15,513 bases of DNA from Alphaproteobacteria bacterium (lineage in GTDB: Bacteria; Pseudomonadota; Alphaproteobacteria; Rhizobiales; Xanthobacteraceae). The notes beneath the pieces were generated by a model. That model was not told where the DNA came from. It did not search any database and saw only the letters and a program-made list of their open reading frames with translations. Below are positions 1 through 8,500 of the stretch, piece by piece. The translations under genes were made by a program, and so were the position numbers. The stretch covers positions 1 through 15,513 of the forward strand of contig VAZH01000081.1 in NCBI GenBank assembly GCA_005884465.1, given 5' to 3'. Numbering within the stretch: the first letter of the stretch is position 1; each line of letters starts with the position of its first letter.

Positions 1-121
1 GCGCTGCTCGCAAAGGCCCGCGACGATCGCTCCGCGCTCTTGATCGCACCGACCGGCGCCGGCAAGACGCTGGCGGGTTTCCTGCCGACGCTGGTGGAGC
101 TTTCTTCTCCGGCTCGAGCTG

Positions 122-264
122 CTCCCCTCCCTCCGCGAAGCGGCGGGGAGGGGTCGGGGGGGGGGGGTCTTTCCACTCGCTCTCATACTCACCTTGCGCG
201 CGTTGAAACACCCCCCACCCCCGACCCCTCCCCGCCACGCGCTGCGCGCGCGGGGGGAGGGGAG
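122..264. repeat. GC-rich palindromic repeat inserted in the helicase coding frame
   Basis: The inner arms 142-167 and 211-236 are inverted copies that match at all but one base (a T replaced by G in a run of 12 Gs at 156-167). The outer arms 122-134 and 252-264 pair at 12 of 13 bases. The whole element could fold into a long hairpin. It resembles the CTCCCC/GGGGAGGGG-type repeats scattered between genes in Bradyrhizobium (recalled, not searched). Here it lies inside the helicase gene and keeps the frame open, coding for a Gly/Pro/Arg-rich segment between helicase motifs I and Ia. Confidence 0.8.
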
Positions 265-521
265 ACGACGGCGTATGCAGCGAAATCCTCCCGTCCCGAA
301 TTCATCTCTAGCGGTCGCGGCGTGCCGCGCAGCCGCGGTCTCCACACCCTCTACATCTCGCCGCTGAAGGCGCTCGCGGTCGATATCGCGCGCAATCTGG
401 AAGCGCCTGTTGCCGAGATGGGCCTGCCGATCAAGGTCGAAACCCGCACCGGCGACACGCCGGTGTCGCGGCGGCAGCGGCAGCGGCGCTATCCGCCGGA
501 TATTCTGCTCACCACGCCCGA

Positions 522-531
522 ACAACACAAC
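522..531 (+). repeat. 5-bp tandem duplication (ACAAC x2) causing a frameshift
   Basis: The sequence reads GA-ACAAC-ACAAC-TCGCG. Removing one ACAAC gives GAA CAA CTC GCG (Glu-Gln-Leu-Ala), joining the upstream LLTTPEQ to the downstream LALLLSSDD in one frame, as in related helicases. The duplication adds 5 bases and moves the frame by two. Confidence 0.8.
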
Positions 532-2672
532 TCGCGCTGCTGTTGTCGTCCGACGACGCGCCGTTTCTGTTCTCCTCGCTGAAGCGCATCGTACTCGACG
601 AGTTGCACGCGCTGGTGACCTCGAAGCGCGGCGACCTGTTGTCGCTCGGGCTGGCACGGCTGTGGCGGCTGGCGCCCGAGATGCGCTCGATCGGGCTGTC
701 GGCCACGGTGGCGGAGCCGGAATCGCTGGCGCGGTTTCTGGTGCCGCAGCGCGATCGCAAAAGCGAGGCCGCCGACATCGTTGTCGCCGGCGGCGCTGCG
801 GCGCCGATCGTCGAGATGCTCGACACAAGCGAGAGATTGCCGTGGGCCGGCCATACCGCGCGCCACGCGCTCGGCGAAATCTACGACCTGATCAAGCGCA
901 ACAAGACCACGCTGGTGTTCGTCAATACCCGCAGCCAGGCCGAGATGCTGTTCCAGGATCTGTGGCGCATGAACGATGATGGGCTGGCCATCGCGCTGCA
1001 TCACGGCTCGCTCGATGTCGCACAGCGCCGCAAGGTCGAGGACGCGATGGCCAAGGGAAAACTGCGCGGGGTGGTCTGCACCTCCTCGCTCGATCTCGGC
1101 GTCGACTGGGGCGACGTCGATCTCGTGATCAATATCGGCGCGCCGAAAGGGGCCTCGCGGCTGATGCAAAGAATCGGCCGCGCCAATCACCGCATCGACG
1201 AGGCCTCGCGCGCGGTGCTGGTGCCGGCCAATCGCTTCGAGGTGCTGGAGTGTCGCGTCGCGATCGACGCGGTTGCGGAAAATGCCCAGGACACCCCGCC
1301 GCTGCGCACCGGCGCACTCGACGCGCTGGCGCAGCACGTGCTCGGCTGCGCCTGCGGCGAACCGTTTCTCTCCGATCAGCTCTATGGCGAAGTGCTGACC
1401 GCCGCGCCTTATTCTGGCCTCTCGCGGATCGATTTCGACGATGTGGTCGATTTCGTCGCCACCGGCGGCTATGCGCTGAAAACCTACGAACGTTTCGCGC
1501 GCATCAAGCAGGACAAGAACGGCCGCTGGCGCGTCGCCAATCCGCTGACACGGCAAAGCTATCGCCTCAACGTCGGTACCATCGTCGAAGAAACCATGCT
1601 GAAAGTGCGGCTGGTGCGCTCGCGCGGCGGCGGCTCTGGATCGACAGGCGCGTTGGGCCGCGGCGGCCGCATGCTGGGAGAGATCGAGGAAGCCTTTATC
1701 GAGGGACTCGTGATCGGCGACACTTTTGTGTTTGGCGGCGAGATCGTGCGTTACGAAGCGCTGGCGGAAGATCAGGTCTACGTCTCGCGCGCCAACGACG
1801 CCGACGCAAAGGTGCCGTCCTATATGGGCGGCAAGTTCCCGCTCTCGACCTATCTCGCCGAGCGCGTCCGCAAATTGCTTGATGACAGGCGCGCCTGGGG
1901 CGGCTTGCCGGATCAGGTGCGCGACTGGCTATCCCTGCAAAGCGATGTTTCGCGCGTCCCCGGCGTGCGCGAACTCCTGGTGGAAACCTTTCCCCGCGGC
2001 AATAAGCACTATCTCGTCTGCTATCCCTTCGAAGGGCGGCTGGCGCATCAGACGCTGGGGATGCTACTGACGCGGCGGATGGAGCGTGCGCGGGTACGTC
2101 CGCTCGGATTTGTCGCCAACGAATACGCGCTGGCGGTGTGGGGGTTAGGGGACATGTCGTTCATGATCCGGCAGGGCCGGCTTGATCTCAGCACGCTGTT
2201 CGATCCGGACATGCTGGGCGACGACCTGGAAGCCTGGCTTGCCGAATCCGCGCTGATGAAGCGCACCTTCCGCACCTGCGCCATCATCTCCGGATTGATC
2301 GCGCGCCGGTTCACCGGGCAGGAGAAGACCCGGCGCCAGGTGCTGTTCTCGACCGACCTGATTTACGACGTGCTGCGCAAGCACCAGCCCGATCACGTGC
2401 TGCTGCGCGCGGCGCGCGCGGATGCCGCGACCGGACTGCTCGATATTCGCCGGCTCAGTGATATGCTCTCGCGAATCGAGGGGCGAATCATCCACAAGGA
2501 ACTCGATCACGTTTCGCCGCTCGCAGTGCCGGTGATGCTGGAAATCGGCCGCGAGTCAGTTTATGGCGAAGCATCCGACGAGTTGCTGGCGGAAGCCGCC
2601 GACGAACTGGTCAAAGAGGCGATGTCTTAGAATAAGATAATATGGATCTGTTGCGCCCCGATCTTTCAACGC

Positions 2673-2760
2673 CGTCATGCCCGGGCTTGTCCCGGGCATC
2701 CACGTCTTTTTTCTTTGCGCGGCCAAGACGTGGATGGCCGGGAGGGGCCCGGCCATGACG
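2673..2760. repeat. Palindromic intergenic repeat between helicase and pdeM (CCCGGGC/ATCCACGTCTT type)
   Basis: The outer arms 2673-2685 and 2748-2760 are inverted with one mismatch. The inner arms 2697-2708 (CATCCACGTCTT) and 2725-2736 (AAGACGTGGATG) are perfect inverted copies. In frame 1 it would encode a peptide beginning MPGLVPGIHV, a spurious ORF start seen in many Bradyrhizobium and relatives. The right arm contains the likely pdeM start codon (2755) and the GGGAGG at 2740-2745 that serves as its ribosome binding site. Confidence 0.85.
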
Positions 2761-3450
2761 AGAACTGCTATCGAGATCGGCCGTCACTCTTCATTGAACA
2801 TTGCGGGTGTTCAACTCATCGCCGATCTCTCCGGCGCATTGTTCTGGCAAGAGCAGAGCCTGCTCGTCGTCTCCGATCTGCATCTGGAAAAGGGCTCCAG
2901 TTTTGCAACGCGCGGCGTACTACTGCCGCCCTACGATACGGTGGCGACACTTGGTCGGCTTGCGGCGGTGATCGCGCGGCACGATCCGCGCATGGTGATT
3001 GCGCTCGGCGACAGTTTTCATGACCGCGACGCCCATGGCCGGCTGTCGGCGCCGGACCGCGACACGATCGCGGCGCTGCAGGCGCGGCGCGACTGGATCT
3101 GGATTTCGGGCAATCACGATCCCGCGCTGCCGTCCGATCTCGGCGGCGTGGTCGCTCATGAAGTTGCGATCGGCCCGATTGCGTTCCGTCACGAGCCGAC
3201 CGGTGCGATAGGTGAAATCGCCGGCCATCTGCATCCGAAGGCGCGCGTGACCAGACGCGGACGTTCGATGGAGCGGCGGTGTTTTGCCTGCGATGGCGAG
3301 CGCGCCGTGATGCCGGCGTTCGGCGCCTATACCGGGGGCCTGAGCATTCGCGACGCGGCGTTTTCGAAAATATTCCAGACGCTTGGCTTCATGGCGCATG
3401 TGCTCGGCGACACCAGGCTGCACTCGATCGCCGCATCGCGCTGCTACTGA
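2755..3450 (+). CDS. pdeM: PdeM, ligase-associated metallophosphoesterase/endonuclease
   Basis: A 231-residue calcineurin-like metallophosphoesterase with the family metal-binding motifs in order: SDLHLEKGSSF (about residues 40-50), ALGDSFHDRD (about 82-91), SGNHDP (about 118-123) and GHLHPKA (about 157-163). It matches the ligase-associated PdeM family, predicted to hydrolyse phosphodiester bonds in a DNA damage response module. The helicase directly upstream is its usual partner, which supports the call. The frame stays open upstream to an ATG at 2677, but that extension is the translated palindromic repeat and lacks a ribosome binding site. ATG 2755 has GGGAGG at 2740-2745, nine bases before it, so I chose it. 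Both signals lie inside the repeat arm. The gap to the helicase stop is 124 bp, so co-transcription is likely but not proven. Confidence 0.88.
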   Translation: MTRTAIEIGRHSSLNIAGVQLIADLSGALFWQEQSLLVVSDLHLEKGSSFATRGVLLPPYDTVATLGRLAAVIARHDPRMVIALGDSFHDRDAHGRLSAPDRDTIAALQARRDWIWISGNHDPALPSDLGGVVAHEVAIGPIAFRHEPTGAIGEIAGHLHPKARVTRRGRSMERRCFACDGERAVMPAFGAYTGGLSIRDAAFSKIFQTLGFMAHVLGDTRLHSIAASRCY

Positions 3451-3476
3451 TCCATCTCCATGACTTGATTGATCGT

Positions 3477-3525
3477 GTCCCGGACGCGGTGCAGCGTTCT
3501 TGACGCTGCTCCGCAGAGCTGGGAC
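3477..3525. repeat. Palindromic repeat, first of two at the convergent junction
   Basis: The inner stem 3486-3496 pairs with 3504-3514 (10 of 11 bases) around a TTCTTGA loop. The outer GTCCC at 3477-3481 pairs with GGGAC at 3521-3525. It is similar to GTCCCGGAC...GGGACCC repeats common between Bradyrhizobium genes (recalled). It could act as a factor-independent stop in the convergent gap, but no T-run follows the stem. Confidence 0.7.
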
Positions 3526-3553
3526 CCACACAGAAGCTGGATATTGTCATGGA

Positions 3554-3598
3554 CCCCGGATCAGCAGCGCACCGCTTCGCGCTGCGCAGCATCCGGGG
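3554..3598. repeat. Palindromic repeat, second of two at the convergent junction
   Basis: The outer arms CCCCGGAT (3554-3561) and ATCCGGGG (3591-3598) are perfect inverted copies. The inner arms GCAGCGC (3564-3570) and GCGCTGC (3581-3587) are also perfect, with a 10-base loop. It lies 13 bases from the end of the minus-strand gene that stops at 3611, so it may help end transcription from one or both sides. Confidence 0.7.
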
Positions 3599-3610
3599 AA
3601 CGCCGCGAGG

Positions 3611-4396
3611 CTAGTCCTTGCGAAACACGATCGACGCCATCCAGCCGGTCATCAGCGCCATGAATGCCGTGACCAACCCGTAGACAAAACCGTTCTGGCG
3701 GGCGGTGGTGGCGACGAACTGCTCGAAACCGACTTTGACGATTTCGAACGCGGTTTCGGTCCGCGTCAAGAAGTGGCCGTCGGAAAACAGCTTGATCTCG
3801 ACGTCATAGGTCCCGATCGGCACCTCGGCCGGAAGCGGAATGCCGGTGCGAAACAGCGTCGGCGTCAAAAATGTCACCGCGGAGGTTTCCTCGCGATAGA
3901 GGCCATGTTCGGAACGCAACCGCACAAAGGCGCTGCGGAACGCATCGTTCGGCACGACGTCGGCGTAGTCAGGCCCGACGCGCTGCGTGAGCAGCACATT
4001 GTTGAGGCCGAGCTGCTGCCGCCGCTCGACTTCGGGCGAAGCGAGGGCGTCGAACGGCCGGTTGGAAAACAGCGCGAGGTAAGTCGGCACTTTCAGAAAC
4101 TGCCGGTAGTCGGTGTTGACCCAGATGCCGAATTTGCGCTCCTTGCGCCGCGTCACCATGTCGGCGCGCGGGCCAGCGACGGTCACCACGAGATCGTAAT
4201 TGGTGCGGTTGGCCGGCGTGGATGCATCCTTTTCGACCGAGCCGAACAGCACGAGTTCTTCGCCGGAATAATTCGGCGTCACGGTGACGCGGTGGTTGGA
4301 GACCGATGCGATCAGCCGCTCGGCGCGCGCGGGCACGGCGCAAGTCGTGCTCAGCAGCGCAACGCCAAGGGCTGCCAATGAGATGCGCGCGATCAT
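3611..4396 (-). CDS. TIGR02186 / Alph_Pro_TM family membrane-anchored protein
   Basis: A 261-residue protein recognised as the alphaproteobacterial TIGR02186 (Alph_Pro_TM) family of unknown function. An N-terminal signal sequence ends near ARA (residues 23-25). The middle is a mostly beta-looking extracytoplasmic domain (for example SNHRVTVTPNYSGEELVLFG and a late VPIGTYDVEIKLF). One C-terminal membrane span covers about residues 235-257 and is followed by a short basic tail (FRKD), so the bulk should face the periplasm. Its ATG overlaps the TGA of the upstream exporter gene (ATGA at 4393-4396), and GGAGG sits six bases before the start, so the two are translationally coupled. The tight pairing suggests a periplasmic accessory role for the exporter. 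That role is inference and no enzymatic motif is visible. Confidence 0.85.
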   Translation of the reverse strand: MIARISLAALGVALLSTTCAVPARAERLIASVSNHRVTVTPNYSGEELVLFGSVEKDASTPANRTNYDLVVTVAGPRADMVTRRKERKFGIWVNTDYRQFLKVPTYLALFSNRPFDALASPEVERRQQLGLNNVLLTQRVGPDYADVVPNDAFRSAFVRLRSEHGLYREETSAVTFLTPTLFRTGIPLPAEVPIGTYDVEIKLFSDGHFLTRTETAFEIVKVGFEQFVATTARQNGFVYGLVTAFMALMTGWMASIVFRKD

Positions 4397-5319
4397 CCGG
4401 TGCCTCCGGTTTCCCGGATCGTGAAGAGATCGTCGGGCTGGATCACCAGTTCGATCGCGAAGCGGATTCCGACCGCGAGAATCAACAGCCCGAGCAACAG
4501 CCGCAGGTGTTCGCCGCGAATCTTCTGGCCGGCGCGCGCGCCGAACTGCGCACCGGTCACCCCGCCGACCATCAGGATCAGCGCCAGCACGGCATCGACC
4601 AGATGGTTGGTAACGGCGTGCAGCATGGTGGCGAACACCATGGTGACGAGCGTCAGCACCATGGAGGTGCCGATCACGGTGGAGGTCGGCACCCGCAACA
4701 GATAGATCATGATCGGGATCAGGATGAAGCCGCCGCCGATGCCCATCACCGCGCCGATAAATCCGATGATCAGCCCGACCACAACGATCGGAACGACCGA
4801 CAAGTAGATCTTGGAGCGCTTGAAGCGCATCTTCAGCGGCAGCCCGTGGATCCAGCCGTGGCTGCCGGAGCGGCGCATCGGTACCGCGACGCCGCGGCGG
4901 ACGCGCAATATGGCGCGCAGCCCTTCCCAGAACATCAGTGCGCCGGTGGTCGAGAGCAGCACGACATAAGACAGCGCAATCATCAGGTCGAGCTGGCCGA
5001 GCGAGCGTAACAGCGTGAAGGTCCAGACGCCGAGCGCGGTGCCGACGGTGCCGCCGCAGAGCAGCACCAGCGCCAGCGCCGGATCGATGGCGCGGCGGCG
5101 CCAGTAGGAGATGGCTCCGGAGAACGAGGAGGCCGCGATGTGGCTGGCGACGGAAGCGACCGCGACCGCAGGCGCGATCCCGACGAAGATCAATAACGGA
5201 GTCATCAGAAATCCGCCGCCGATGCCGAACATGCCGGACACGAAACCGACGGCCGCGCCCATCGCAAGGATGAGGAAAACGTTGACCGGAATGTCGGCGA
5301 TCGGAAGGTAGAGCTGCAC
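4393..5319 (-). CDS. TauE/SafE family anion (sulfite/organosulfonate) exporter
   Basis: A 308-residue polytopic membrane protein of the TauE/SafE family. It carries the two internally repeated signature segments, GMFGIGGGFLMTPLLI (about residues 29-44) and AVMGIGGGFILIPIMI (about 189-204), each opening a bundle of hydrophobic helices, with a basic cytoplasmic loop (about residues 135-170) between the halves. Family members export sulfite, sulfoacetate and related anions, but the substrate cannot be read from sequence. The start is GTG at 5317-5319, giving MQLYLPIADIPVN, which agrees with remembered relatives. No strong Shine-Dalgarno sequence precedes it. The coding region overlaps the downstream TIGR02186 gene by four bases. 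The 193-bp gap upstream (5320-5512) shows no convincing promoter to my eye. Confidence 0.88.
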   Translation of the reverse strand: MQLYLPIADIPVNVFLILAMGAAVGFVSGMFGIGGGFLMTPLLIFVGIAPAVAVASVASHIAASSFSGAISYWRRRAIDPALALVLLCGGTVGTALGVWTFTLLRSLGQLDLMIALSYVVLLSTTGALMFWEGLRAILRVRRGVAVPMRRSGSHGWIHGLPLKMRFKRSKIYLSVVPIVVVGLIIGFIGAVMGIGGGFILIPIMIYLLRVPTSTVIGTSMVLTLVTMVFATMLHAVTNHLVDAVLALILMVGGVTGAQFGARAGQKIRGEHLRLLLGLLILAVGIRFAIELVIQPDDLFTIRETGGTG

Positions 5320-5491
5320 GCGCGTTCGCTTCGGATTTTGCCCTGAGGCTGGCCGAAACCGCTCACGGCGTGATTTTTCGACAAGCGGCGTCGGTCATTT
5401 GCCGCGCCTCTGCATAACCGAAATCGACCGTGGGAGGGACTAAAGAATCCGCGGGCCAGCATTTTTTTGAAGCCAGCCGTCACACAATGCC

Positions 5492-5515
5492 TGACCTGGT
5501 GAATAATTCAGGTCA
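5492..5515 (-). terminator. Weak stem-loop overlapping the stop of the PodJ-like gene
   Basis: TGACCT (5492-5497) and AGGTCA (5510-5515) can form a 6-bp stem with a 12-base loop, starting in the TGA stop (5513-5515) of the minus-strand gene. No T-run follows on the minus strand, so a terminator role is only a possibility. Confidence 0.25.
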
Positions 5516-8500
5516 ACCGGCGGCGCGCTTGATCGAAACCGGCTTTGCTGCTGGCTTTGCCGTGACGGCCTGCACCGGCGCTGAGTCCCATCCGCCGGCC
5601 GGGCTCGCCACGTTGACGGCGTCGTCGGGCTGGGGTTCCGGCGTAAAGGTCTGGATTGCAAGGTTTGCCGCTGCAAGCGACTGAGCGTCGAGCCGCTTGG
5701 CGATATCGTCGCGCTTCCGGGCCGACTCCGCATCGCCCTGCGCCGCCGCCAGGCTGAACCATTTGAAGGATTCGGCGAGGTTCTGTTCGACGCCGATGCC
5801 GCGGGCATAGAGGATGCCGAGGTTATACTGGCTGTCCGCGACGCCGCGATCGGCCGCCTTGCGAAACCATTGCGAGGCGTTCTTGTAGTTGGCCCCCTTG
5901 CCGCCGCCATCGGCGTCGAGCACGGCCAGATTATGCATCGCCTTTGCATTTCCGCGTTCGGCAGCCTGCATGTAGTAGCGCCGCGCGATGTCGACGTCCT
6001 TTTTCACGCTCAGACCTTTTTCGTAGAAGGTGCCGAGCCTGAACAGAGCCGGCACCACGTCGGCTTGCGCCGCGCGGTCATACCATTTCGCGGCCTCGTC
6101 GAAATTTGGAGCAACGCCTTTGCCTTCGGCGAAACGCACGCCGACTTCATAGGCAGCTGTTGGATCGCCCTTCAGCGCCGCGGCGCGCAGCACCGGTCCG
6201 CCGATCGCGTCCGGCAATCTTTCGGTCGGGACCTGCACCGGCGTGGGTTTGCTTCCGATCGGGGTGGCCTGCACGGTCGGAATCGTGCCGGTGACATCGC
6301 CGTCGGGTGCGGGCGGGGCGGAGGGCGGAGCTGGGGCCTGCGGAATGGCCACCGACGCGGCGCCATCGGCGGCGCTCGGTGCGGCGTTATTGAGCGATTG
6401 CCGGCCAATCGGTGTCGGCGAGGTCATCGAAGGCGCTGCGGGTGCCGGCACGGCCGGCTTGGCGCCGTCATCCGCGGGCGATGGGACCGAAGGCGCCTGC
6501 TCGCTCGAACTCTCCATGGCCGGCCATTGCGGCACGCCGCCTTCCAGCAGCGTCATCGCCATCTTGAACGAGCCGAGCACGATGACCACCACGCTGGCGC
6601 CGACCAGCAGCGAACGGATCTTGGAGGTGATGGTCGACGGTTCCTTGGCCGTACGACCGGAGGAATTCTTGATCGGCTTGCGGCCAGCGATGTCGCCGGC
6701 CGATGCGGCCGCGGCGGCCTGGGCGGCGCGCCGCGCGGCGGCGATGAAGCTCGATGTGCTGACCGGCCCCGCCGGCCCAGGCGCGCTCGGCGAAATTCCG
6801 CTGATCGCGCTTTCGGAGGCCGCAATGCGCTCCGATGGCGAAGCCACCCGCCCGGTCGGCCGGGTGCCCGGTTCGAGCGGGTGATCGGGCGGCAGTTGCG
6901 GCTCGATCGCGACGCGCGGCGGCGCCGTTTGCGGCTCCAGAATTTCATCGATGGCTCTCGTCGCCACGGCTGCAGGCGGCTGCACGGCACGGAATTCGCG
7001 TGGAGCCGCGGCGAAATGTGCCTGTGCCGCAGCCGGATTCGGCAATTCAGGTTTTGGTTGCGGCGGCATCGCGATGCGCGGCGCGGCGGCTTGCGGCGGA
7101 GCAGCTTGCGGTGCCGGTGGCGTTATCGGCGGCGGCGCAACCGGCTGGCTGCGAACCGAGCGCAGATCGCCTTCGATCATCGCCAGCCGATCGACCACGT
7201 GGCCGAGCGTATTGTGAACGGCTTCGAGGGAATCCTGGGTGTGGCGATCGGTCTCCAGCTGGGTGAAGCGGATGTCGGACAAGTCGCGCTTGACCATATC
7301 GACCAGACCGCTGTCGGTCGGTGCCGCCGCGCTACGGTTAGTTTCGGACAGGGTGGCAAAAGCCGCATGCTGGGCTTCGAGATGGCGCAGAATGTCCTGC
7401 AGCCCCTCTTCGACCCGCCCGAGATTGCCGGTGCCGTGCTCGGCGGACGCCTCCAGGCGTTCGAGCAAATAGGAAACCCGCTGTTCGAGATGGGCGAGAG
7501 CCGATGCGCCGTCATTGCCGACCGGCATGCGGTCAAGGCGGTCGGACAGCGCCCGCAGCGCGCTCTCGAGATGCTCTGTGTTTTCGCTTGCAGCCGGCCG
7601 CTGGTGGCTTTCCAGCATCTCGGCCGCGCGGCGGCCTCTCTCGGCCAAGGCGGCAAGGTTCGCCTGCTGAGCCTCGAGATGGCGCAGAATGTCCTGCAGC
7701 CCATCCTCGACCCGCCCGAGATCGCCGGTTCGGTGATCGGCGGAGGCCTCCACGCGTTCCAGCAGATAGGAAACCCGCTGTTCGAGATGGGCGAATGCGG
7801 ATGCGTTGTCGTTGCCGGCCGGCATGCGGTCAAGGCGGTCGGACAGCGCCCGCAGCGCGCCCTCGATTTGCTCTGAGCTTTCGCTTCCGCCAGGCTGCGC
7901 GCGCCTTTCCAGCGTCGAGGTCAGCGCGGCAATGCGCTGTTCGAGGATCGCAAACGACTCGCCGTAGCCGTCGGAACGGGAAAGTTGATCGACTTTCGCC
8001 GACAGTGCGCGGACGTCGTCGGTGAGCCGCGCCAGCGCGTCAGTGGATGCGACATTGGAGACGATGGAGCGAAGGGCTGCGATAGCCCCTTCGAGCTGTC
8101 GGAACGTGGATGGATCGTCGTTGGCGCGCAAAATCAGATCGAGCTTGGCGCCGAGATTGCGGATTGCCTCGTCATAGCCGGCGAGTTGCTCTGCGGGTGT
8201 CAGCGAGCGCAACACTTCGCGAATTTCACTGAGCGCGCGCTCGACGCCGGCCAGCGCCTGGCCGTCGATGCCGCTCTGGCGGGTATCGTCGATGCGGCGC
8301 GACAGCGAGCGGATTTCATTCTCGATCGATTCGATCGCCCGGCGCGGCATCGCTTCCGTGATGGCGTGACGAATCTCCGCCAGTTCGGCGCGGAATGCGG
8401 CGATCGATTGCTCGATCCCGTCGGGACGCTGCAGCGCCTCGATCTGGCTGGTGATCTTGACGAGATGGCGCTCGAGTGTGGAGAAATCCGGGCCCGGCGG

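Larger units (their letters stand above)
1..2630 (+). pseudogene. Ligase-associated DEXH-box (Lhr-like) helicase, 5'-truncated by the window and frameshifted
   Basis: The gene enters the window in frame 1 and encodes a superfamily 2 helicase of the ligase-associated DEXH type, thought to act in DNA repair beside an ATP-dependent ligase, an exonuclease and PdeM. Visible motifs in order are Walker A APTGAGKT (nt 46-69), motif Ia ISPLKALAVD (about 355-384), LLTTPEQ (505-525), DELH (597-608), motif III GLSATV (about 693-710), LVFVNTR, TSSLDLGVDW, motif VI QRIGRANHR (about 1168-1194), and a long C-terminal region ending at TAG 2628-2630. Two abnormalities are present. Residues between motifs I and Ia are expanded by roughly 65 by an in-frame palindromic repeat. 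At 522-531 ACAAC is duplicated, so the frame moves from 1 to 3. Without the extra 5 bases the protein reads PEQ-LALLLSSDD, as expected for the family. No other stop or shift is visible, so the break looks recent or may be a sequencing error. The start codon lies upstream of the window. Confidence 0.88.

Noticed and set aside
122..264. CRISPR or integron attachment site reading of the GC-rich palindrome
   Set aside because: There is only one unit, with no spacers and no integrase. The structure is a single dispersed-type palindrome.
489..1556. Minus-strand open frame of 355 codons opposite the helicase
   Set aside because: The plus strand holds clear helicase motifs; the antisense translation has no recognisable fold.
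2677..2754. N-terminal extension of PdeM beginning MPGLVPGIHV
   Set aside because: It is the translated palindromic repeat, lacks a ribosome binding site, and is not part of the phosphoesterase fold.
5870..7876. Long plus-strand open frame (668 codons) opposite the PodJ-like gene
   Set aside because: It is antisense to a well-supported coding region, Arg/Gly/Ala-rich, and has no domain or ribosome binding site. It is a GC-rich shadow frame that also mirrors the internal repeat.
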